A DNA stretch of 20,009 nt, from contig JBQNAI010000017.1 of the NCBI GenBank assembly GCA_052170555.1, positions 1-20,009 of the forward strand, given 5' to 3'. The notes beneath the pieces are model-generated. The model had not been told where the DNA came from. It worked only from the letters and a program-made list of their open reading frames with translations, and ran no database searches. The position numbers were made by a program, and so were the translations under genes. This document shows, in pieces, positions 14,864-20,009 of the stretch; within the stretch, counting starts at the first letter, position 1; each line of letters begins with the position of its first letter. The DNA comes from Scybalousia_A sp052170555. GTDB lineage: Bacteria > Bacteroidota > Bacteroidia > Bacteroidales > P3.

Positions 14864-17460
14864 TTTATTTTTTTTATTAGTTTCCTACTATAAGTCTTAC
14901 CATCTATTTCTAGGGTGCATACGCTCATTCCATTTGGAAGACGATTTGCATCAATATGGTATATGTACTTTTGTGCGTCGGCAAGTTTGCCTTTAACGAT
15001 TGTAGTCTGCTGGTTCATGTTTACTCCAACTATTCTTAACGAAAATATTTTTCCTATTGGAACCTGCAAAATAATATCAGTACCATCTTCGTTTGCTATA
15101 GCTTGGGTTAGAGTAAATAAGTTATTTTTGTCTTCCAAATCTGACAACAAATTATCCTCACTTATATTTTCATAATTCTGCTCTAAAATCTCTTGGATGT
15201 ATTTTTTTGTAAAATACTCACAAGATGGGTATATATATGCGCCATCATTTGTATAAGAGGATTTAGCCCATTCCTCTTTTATTCTTTCAATTATTCTACC
15301 ATATTTTTCTGCGGCTATTCTGCAAAACAGAAAAGAAAGAAGTTCTTTGTCATGAGCGAGTTCATTATTATCTAATTGTGAGAATAAGAGGTTGGATAAA
15401 TAGCAAATACTTTCTTTAAGATGTTTTTTACCATATTCAACAACTTCCTTTCCTGCTGGATTTTCTAAGATTTCCTCTACAGAAACAGCTTCTTTGTTAC
15501 TATTGTACTCATTCACATAATGAGACCATTTTTCAAATAATCTATCAAAAGTTTGATTCCCCTTGATATCTTGTGAGAGCTGTTTTCTAATTAAAGCTTC
15601 CTGATTGTCGTCAAGAGTTACCTGAAGTTCCACAGTTAATCCGTCTCTTATAGACTCCTTTAGAGAATATCTACTTTGGACATTTTGTAATAAAGTTCCT
15701 TGTGCAGTATTAGTCATATGATGATAAGGTAACACTTCTTTATAATAATATATAAACGGCTTACCATATTCATTCCCATTCAAAGAATTGCGCTCGTGAG
15801 TTATTCTTCCCCACGTTCCAATTTTACTTTCAAAGGCATATCCATGTAAAAGTTGATTAGCATAGTTGGTTACTGCAAAATGACTTATACCAGTCATTGT
15901 GCTGTCTTTGGAGTATACCATAACGGTCATCGGGCCTGCCACAGTTCTCTTATATATTTCCGCATTCGGGTATCTTGAGGGATTATTAGCAAAATAGTCA
16001 TCCCATGTTTTCCAAACAGATGGAGAGCCATAAGTGGAGTTTCCAATCCATATATTTCGATCTGTTATACCTCCAGCCCAAGCAGCTGAATTATATTTGG
16101 CGTTATCCTCTGCCATTAAAATAGCATCTCCAGATTTTAAGTTAGGAAATCTTGAAAGATATTTAGATGGCGCATCCTTAAATCCACAATAGACATCGCA
16201 ATGCCCCCATGTAATCCACCATGCACTTGTAGATGTAACTAATACTTTCCAATTTGAATTAGTTTTTCTATGCTGTATTTTTTTTCTTGCGCCTTCTAAC
16301 CAATAATAGTCTGCAGGCGAATAGTAGGTATATGGTTCAGAATTAAAAAGCATTTTATTTCCATCTAGTAAAAACAGGCGGACGCTAGCATTTGTTTTTG
16401 ACGTAAAGTAGTTTAAGGTTTCCGAATAATTTACAGGAGCATCTATCATAAAACCTGCAACTGGAACTTTTTCATTTAATACTGCTCCGTTATAATAAAC
16501 ATTAACTAGTCCTGCTCTAGGAATTTCCATGCTGGCATATGAATTATATTTAGAACAAATAACAAGATAGTAATCTCCTGCTGGAACATTTACCTCCAGT
16601 CTTGATTGTAAACCATCGTAATTATCATTACTCCATGAATATTTGTTAGGATCATCTATCTTATAAAAATACATATATGTATCCACATCATTGTAATCTT
16701 CTCCTTCTACAGGTGTAGTATGAAGTGTTATTCTTTCATTAGTCTGAACTGATATTTTCCGGTGATATGTATATGTAACAGGAACATTCTTCCAAGCAGT
16801 TACCTTGTTATTATCTTTTATTTCCGTTTTTTCAGGGGTGACTTCCCACGCACTTTTACTTGCCTGGATGGGGATTTGCTCCAAACGTCTTATCTGATTG
16901 TTTTGCAATGCAGTAAAAGAAGGTTCAATCGTTTTGATTAGTTGACGAGAATCCTTTGCGAGCTGAACCACTTCAATTTCTGGATAAAATGGACTTGCAG
17001 AAGAAAAGCTAATTGTATTATCCCCCTTCTTGCAAAAAACCATAGGTACCCCTTTAATCCCTATAACTTCCCATGAGGCTTTTTTGCAATCTAGATTTCC
17101 TTGATATATACCATTGACATAAACAGAAATTTTCTGAAATGTTCCATCTGGCAAATATGTGGATAGGGCATTAGCTAAAAAAAAATAATTTCCTTCCTGT
17201 GGTACTGCGATATTAAATGATTTTTCAAGAATAGGAACAATCCGATCTGTTTTTTTTACGCTATTTGCCGCGCTAGATAACCTTGAAACCCTCTTACTAG
17301 TTCTACCATTAGTAAAGAAATAAGTCCCGGTATCTAAAATCACATTTTTGCTATTTTTGTTAGTTTTCCCAAAATCACTTCTGTTCGCTTGAAGGCGTTG
17401 AGGTTGTCCATAACTGCATATGGATTGTAAAATAAATATTACGAACACTAGCTTTTTCAT
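14860..17460 (-). CDS. Large secreted protein with T9SS-like tail and papain-like (DUF7689-like) region
   Basis: 866 residues with a Sec signal (MKKLVFVIFILQSICSYG). Residues 230-340 look like a PPC/DVUA0089-like beta domain (DVDTYMYFYKIDDP, VPAGDYYLVICSKY, GLVNVYYNGAV). Residues 415-570 contain GHCDVYCGF, YNSAAWAGG (456-464), ISHFAV (525-530) and FESKIGTWGRITHE (543-556). From memory this recalls a papain-like group with YNCxAWA, H-A and SKLG…IxH motifs (DUF7689-like). Here Ser replaces the expected Cys, so the domain may be inactive or binding-only. A long helical stretch fills about 600-770. The C-terminus (LPNGMSVCTLEIDGKTYSRK) resembles a type A T9SS sorting domain. The gene overlaps the C10 peptidase gene by 4 bases. 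Partnership with that peptidase is inferred. Confidence 0.75.
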   Translation of the reverse strand: MKKLVFVIFILQSICSYGQPQRLQANRSDFGKTNKNSKNVILDTGTYFFTNGRTSKRVSRLSSAANSVKKTDRIVPILEKSFNIAVPQEGNYFFLANALSTYLPDGTFQKISVYVNGIYQGNLDCKKASWEVIGIKGVPMVFCKKGDNTISFSSASPFYPEIEVVQLAKDSRQLIKTIEPSFTALQNNQIRRLEQIPIQASKSAWEVTPEKTEIKDNNKVTAWKNVPVTYTYHRKISVQTNERITLHTTPVEGEDYNDVDTYMYFYKIDDPNKYSWSNDNYDGLQSRLEVNVPAGDYYLVICSKYNSYASMEIPRAGLVNVYYNGAVLNEKVPVAGFMIDAPVNYSETLNYFTSKTNASVRLFLLDGNKMLFNSEPYTYYSPADYYWLEGARKKIQHRKTNSNWKVLVTSTSAWWITWGHCDVYCGFKDAPSKYLSRFPNLKSGDAILMAEDNAKYNSAAWAGGITDRNIWIGNSTYGSPSVWKTWDDYFANNPSRYPNAEIYKRTVAGPMTVMVYSKDSTMTGISHFAVTNYANQLLHGYAFESKIGTWGRITHERNSLNGNEYGKPFIYYYKEVLPYHHMTNTAQGTLLQNVQSRYSLKESIRDGLTVELQVTLDDNQEALIRKQLSQDIKGNQTFDRLFEKWSHYVNEYNSNKEAVSVEEILENPAGKEVVEYGKKHLKESICYLSNLLFSQLDNNELAHDKELLSFLFCRIAAEKYGRIIERIKEEWAKSSYTNDGAYIYPSCEYFTKKYIQEILEQNYENISEDNLLSDLEDKNNLFTLTQAIANEDGTDIILQVPIGKIFSLRIVGVNMNQQTTIVKGKLADAQKYIYHIDANRLPNGMSVCTLEIDGKTYSRKLIKKIK

Positions 17461-17493
17461 ACTTTCCTTTTGATTTTAATTAACAACTATTTT

Positions 17494-17580
17494 AATATAT
17501 AAAAGTTCACGATGAAATGGATGTAATACCTTGCAGACAGATATACCAATAATCTATTATCAAGTGAACTTTTATATATT
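17494..17580. repeat. 17-bp perfect inverted repeat around a 53-base loop
   Basis: Arms 17494..17510 and 17564..17580 (AATATATAAAAGTTCAC and its exact complement) enclose 53 bases. The element fills most of the gap between the 308-residue lipoprotein gene and the 866-residue protein gene. No U-tract follows on the minus strand. It could be a long-loop attenuator or processing structure in the mRNA, a MITE-like relic of 87 bp, or a protein-binding pair of sites. Clear target-site duplications are not visible. Confidence 0.65.
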
Positions 17581-17594
17581 TTAGAGAGATTTGT

Positions 17595-18521
17595 TTACTT
17601 GTCTATATTCGCAGCAATCCAACTTCCATCCCAACATTTAGCACGACCTACAATATGACTTGGAGACTTTAAGCTCATATTATAATATCCTGTACACCAA
17701 TAGAGTTGCTCTCTAATAATATTTCCATGTCCAACTTTACTTCCCCGGTTAGGACATGGCAGTGGTGCTACAGGAATATCATAAAATATATCCCAGAATA
17801 ATTCAAGATCCGTATCTGCAGAAGTGAAATCTGTATTCATATTTTCTCTAGACCATGCTTCCACCTGAACTCCACATGAAGACTTCAAAAGGTTACGACT
17901 TCTCCAATATGAAGCCTGAACCTTTGTTCTTCCATCTTGTGAAACTCTTGTTGGAATTGGAACTGTTATTCGAGTCACCTCAATTATAGGATTCCCTGTA
18001 TAATATAATAAGATACCCTTTTCAAGCTGATATTTACCGAAAGATACCACAGGATATGATTCAATATCCTGCAAAATGCTTTTTTCCTGTCCAAGATATT
18101 TTTGGATATTTTTATAAGCATTTTTTTCTATGGCATAGATAGTATAGCCAGACTCACCAAATTTATAAATAGTATCAGCAACCTCAAATTCCAACTTTTT
18201 ATTGAGGATAGAGCCTATTGCTGTATTCTCTTTAAATACATCAATGATACTAGCTTTCTCATCATACAAAGTTGTTTTTGTATTAAAATAGCTATTGTCA
18301 AATGACGCAATAAAAGCATCTAAATCGGCATCATTTGCAAAATGCTTTCGGGATAATATGGGTATTCCCTCTTGATTATATTCCTCATTAGAACAGCTAC
18401 TAAATATAGCCACCATAATTAAGGGGCAAAAAAATAACATTAGAAATGCCATTAGAGGTAATTGCTTGATGCTTCTTTTATTCAGTTGGAACAAAGAATT
18501 GCAAAAATAAAACTTTTTCAT
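17595..18521 (-). CDS. Unrecognised lipoprotein
   Basis: 308 residues. A long N-region with a hydrophobic segment leads to the lipobox IFSSC43, followed by acidic SNEEYNQEG as in surface lipoproteins of Bacteroidetes. The mature protein is soluble-looking, with LDAFIASFDNSYFNTK near the N-terminus and four Cys in the last third (C217, C256, C275, C299 by approximate count) that could form disulfides outside the cell. WDGSWIAANIDK ends the protein. I do not recognise the family. It is the first gene after promoter repeat copy 2 and probably heads the transcript leading to the T9SS-type protein and the C10 peptidase. Host or ligand binding is a guess only. The start at 18521 gives the usual distance to the lipobox if the N-region is long; a shorter start is possible. 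Confidence 0.75.
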   Translation of the reverse strand: MKKFYFCNSLFQLNKRSIKQLPLMAFLMLFFCPLIMVAIFSSCSNEEYNQEGIPILSRKHFANDADLDAFIASFDNSYFNTKTTLYDEKASIIDVFKENTAIGSILNKKLEFEVADTIYKFGESGYTIYAIEKNAYKNIQKYLGQEKSILQDIESYPVVSFGKYQLEKGILLYYTGNPIIEVTRITVPIPTRVSQDGRTKVQASYWRSRNLLKSSCGVQVEAWSRENMNTDFTSADTDLELFWDIFYDIPVAPLPCPNRGSKVGHGNIIREQLYWCTGYYNMSLKSPSHIVGRAKCWDGSWIAANIDK

Positions 18522-18956
18522 GATTCTTGTTTTTTTGTTAGTATTGTAAACATAAACTCTACAGAAAGACTCGCTATGTACATTGCCTGTGCTATTATAA
18601 AATTTTGAAAGTAAAAGTCTAAAGATTTTTTATATTTTATTTACTAGACGAAATAAACAATTATTTTAGGTAGACTAGCCTTTAATTACTTATATTATAC
18701 CATCTTTACTACTTTAATGGAAGGCAATTACTATTTTTCAAGTTGTTTTATATCTATGACCCACTGCGAAATGTTTGCCTCTTTTAATTAAATCTCGAAC
18801 AACATCCACAATAAGCAATGTAAATAATGTTAAGAATATGCAAATTAGTGATTGCCCTTTCCAACCAACCTAGAATAGAAGGTTGACAAAGCGTTTTGCT
18901 TTATTATGAAAATCAAATTTAACCATAAGCATTTTAAGTTATATATTTTATCACCA
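18522..18956 (-). other. Long leader region upstream of the 308-residue lipoprotein
   Basis: About 430 bases between the promoter repeat and the lipoprotein start. Apart from the interrupted small frame at 18738..18932 I see no gene. The part nearest the lipoprotein is AT-rich and carries a TATGTTTA close to the start that might be a second, weak -7 box. No known riboswitch was recognised. Confidence 0.4.
18738..18932 (-). pseudogene. Small membrane-protein-like frame with an in-frame TAG
   Basis: From ATG 18932 the minus strand reads 20 sense codons (ending FVNLLF), a TAG at 18870..18872, then 43 more codons to TGA. The second half contains a hydrophobic helix (SLICIFLTLFTLLIV) followed by a basic tail (DVVRDLIKRGKHFAVGHRYK), a typical single-span protein. 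CAG-to-TAG would explain the stop. The ATG lies about 17 bases from the start expected from promoter copy 2. It is either a recent pseudogene or the leader of the 18521 transcript. The gap to the next gene is about 215 bases. Confidence 0.45.
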
Positions 18957-18992
18957 CAAATATACAAATAGATATTGTTTATAACAAGAAAA
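18957..18992 (-). promoter_or_regulatory. Promoter; 36-bp repeat copy 2
   Basis: Identical over 36 bases to 6765..6800, with the same TATATTTG -7 box, CTTG -33 box, 20-base spacer and TTGTT-ATA-AACAA inverted repeat. The identity stops one base after the A-run on the far side and directly after the -7 box on the near side. It should start transcription near 18950 toward the small interrupted frame and the lipoprotein at 18521. Confidence 0.72.
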
Positions 18993-19080
18993 ATAGTCTT
19001 CTTTTTTTGAATTTATATTTTCTTAGTAATTTGGCTATATTTGTAGCATTATTTACTTTCTGTATATTGTTTATATTACC

Positions 19081-19371
19081 AAGGAACTTATTTCATTAAA
19101 GGATTTCGAGATTACTACAAACGAGAATATCATCGAACATCGCCAAAAATTCCAAAGTTACATTGACCAAATGGAGCAGTTCGGCTGCAAGAGTTATTGG
19201 GTCACGGCAAGAACGGGAGTTGGAGCTAAAATGCAGATAGATGGTTATGACGGTGAGGTTTCGGCATATATATCCAATGATTATTCAGGCATGTCGCAAA
19301 GGACTGAGACCAAGGAGGCTGGCATGAATGCCGTCTGGAAATACGGTTCTTCCGTAACATGCGTAAGTTAG
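19081..19371 (+). pseudogene. N-terminal fragment of a PLP enzyme (AONS/serine palmitoyltransferase family)
   Basis: An open frame free of stops from 19030 to 19371; family-like sequence starts about 19081 (ELISLKDFEI) and continues KFQSYIDQMEQFG, MQIDGYDGE, AYISNDYSGMSQ, ETKEAGMNAV, KYGSS. This matches the N-terminal region of 8-amino-7-oxononanoate synthase and serine palmitoyltransferase-like enzymes (…v.idG…SNDYLG.S…A…YG.G). The frame ends just where the Gly-rich substrate motif should follow, so the catalytic Lys part is missing. No good start codon precedes the family-like part; the ATG at 19171 is internal. A further family-like piece occurs at 19874..20009. Confidence 0.5.
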
Positions 19372-19873
19372 AAAAAGAATAAAGGCTTATGCACTTGCAA
19401 GGTATGCCTATCTAAAATCAGATGGTCTTACATCGGAAGATAAACTACAAGATAAGATGCAGAAAAGGCAAATTGATGCTGTGTCTGTTCATTAGCATGT
19501 CTTTCTGCCTTTACAGACAATTTATTCCCATAACATCGGTGTCTGTAAATATTTTTACGCAGTTCAAAGCTGACACATGCTCTTCTTGCTTCTAAAAGAT
19601 GCCTGATTGACTTGCAATATATGCTCTTTTACCGTGTTACTAACGCCCTTTTGAAGTCCAATTAAGCACCTTTTAAGAATGACTTGATAACTAATTAATT
19701 GGCTACTGGTTACAAACTTGCTTTTTTGCACGTGTTTTTTATATTTGCAGATGATTTATTTGAAATTATGTAATGACTTTTCAAAATCTTATCTGAATTT
19801 TGAACGTATTAAAATGAAAAGATTGTTTTGCATCGGAGGGTGATGATAGAATGGACAATTGACTGTCTTGGCT
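19372..19873. other. Gene-free stretch splitting the PLP-enzyme fragments
   Basis: About 500 bases with only short broken frames. A 36-codon piece in one plus-strand frame (AYALARYAYLKSDGLTSEDK onward, to TAG at about 19496) has protein-like composition but no recognised family. The part from about 19560 to 19750 resembles, from memory, a non-coding sequence that recurs between genes in Prevotella genomes; I cannot verify this here. It may be the material that displaced the middle of the PLP-enzyme gene. Confidence 0.4.
19510..19549 (+). terminator. Possible terminator hairpin
   Basis: A perfect 10-bp inverted repeat (TTTACAGACA / TGTCTGTAAA) with a 20-base loop is followed on the plus strand by TATTTTTA. 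This would terminate plus-strand transcription after the broken frames. The large loop and short T-tract make it moderate. Confidence 0.4.
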
Positions 19874-20009
19874 ATGCTTTTGTTTGATGAATCACTTTGG
19901 GTCTTCCGTTTACAGTATCTGAGATATTATGCTGACAGTAATGTCTTTTCCGCTACAATGACTCCACAGGTTGCAGCATCTTCATTAAAGGCTTTGGAAC
20001 TTATACAGA
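19874..20009 (+). pseudogene. C-terminal-side fragment of the same PLP-enzyme family, runs off the window
   Basis: From ATG 19874 the frame stays open to the window end. It contains ADSNVFSATMTPQVAASSLK and ALELIQ, matching the family block F.FSAs.pP..aA..lkALe.i that lies well after the catalytic Lys. Together with the N-terminal fragment at 19081..19371 this suggests one original gene whose middle (about 170 codons) has been lost or replaced. The first ten or so residues do not look like the family. What follows lies outside the window. Confidence 0.5.

Noticed and set aside
19378..19496. Plus-strand stretch reading AYALARYAYLKSDGLTSEDK
   Set aside because: Protein-like composition, but the frame is closed upstream by a stop and it does not match the PLP-enzyme family, so no gene is called; it is mentioned only within the gene-free stretch.

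Overview
The window looks like chromosomal DNA from an AT-rich member of the Bacteroidales, probably Prevotellaceae. The evidence is the family content: plug-bearing outer-membrane beta-barrel proteins, SPII lipoproteins, a C10 cysteine peptidase, a secreted protein ending in a T9SS-like sorting domain, GG-type Bacteroidales peptide precursors, and promoters of the TTTG/TAnnTTTG kind. Almost every real gene is on the minus strand, so the biological reading order runs from high to low coordinates.

The core is an accessory locus for ribosomally made, post-translationally modified peptides (RiPPs). It holds two different precursor/maturase pairs. System A (6651 to 3398) has a 65-residue precursor with a GG leader, a radical SAM/SPASM protein of the cyclophane-forming XyeB/GrrM/FxsB type, and a YcaO protein with the long E. 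coli-type layout. The last two genes overlap. System B (12386 to 10395) has a B12-binding radical SAM protein and, one base after its stop, a 49-residue GG peptide gene (10395..10544) that is easy to miss. The B12 radical SAM gene is split by a -1 frameshift exactly at an A AAA AAG slippery heptamer, with a strong hairpin downstream. In both systems a hairpin lies just after the precursor gene and before the next gene.

Export and surface functions surround these cores. A peptidase-containing ABC transporter (C39 domain, N-terminal part only, 1..854) is the obvious candidate to cut both GG leaders. Two paralogous plug/beta-barrel proteins (1157..3271 and 8234..10306) and a small CarboxypepD_reg-like protein (7512..8183) serve the outer membrane. 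Upstream of System B are two lipoproteins, a C10 (streptopain-like) lipoprotein peptidase, and a large T9SS-type secreted protein whose gene overlaps the peptidase gene by ATGA.

The 12-kb segment 6.8-18.95 kb is bracketed by two identical 36-bp copies of a minus-strand promoter that contains an inverted repeat. Plus-strand debris lies just outside each copy: an IS982-like transposase start fused to an unknown reading frame (about 6982..7364), and N- and C-terminal pieces of a PLP enzyme of the 8-amino-7-oxononanoate synthase/serine palmitoyltransferase family (19081..20009). This suggests insertion and recombination at both edges. I saw no tRNA, rRNA or CRISPR array. All family assignments come from motifs recognised by eye.
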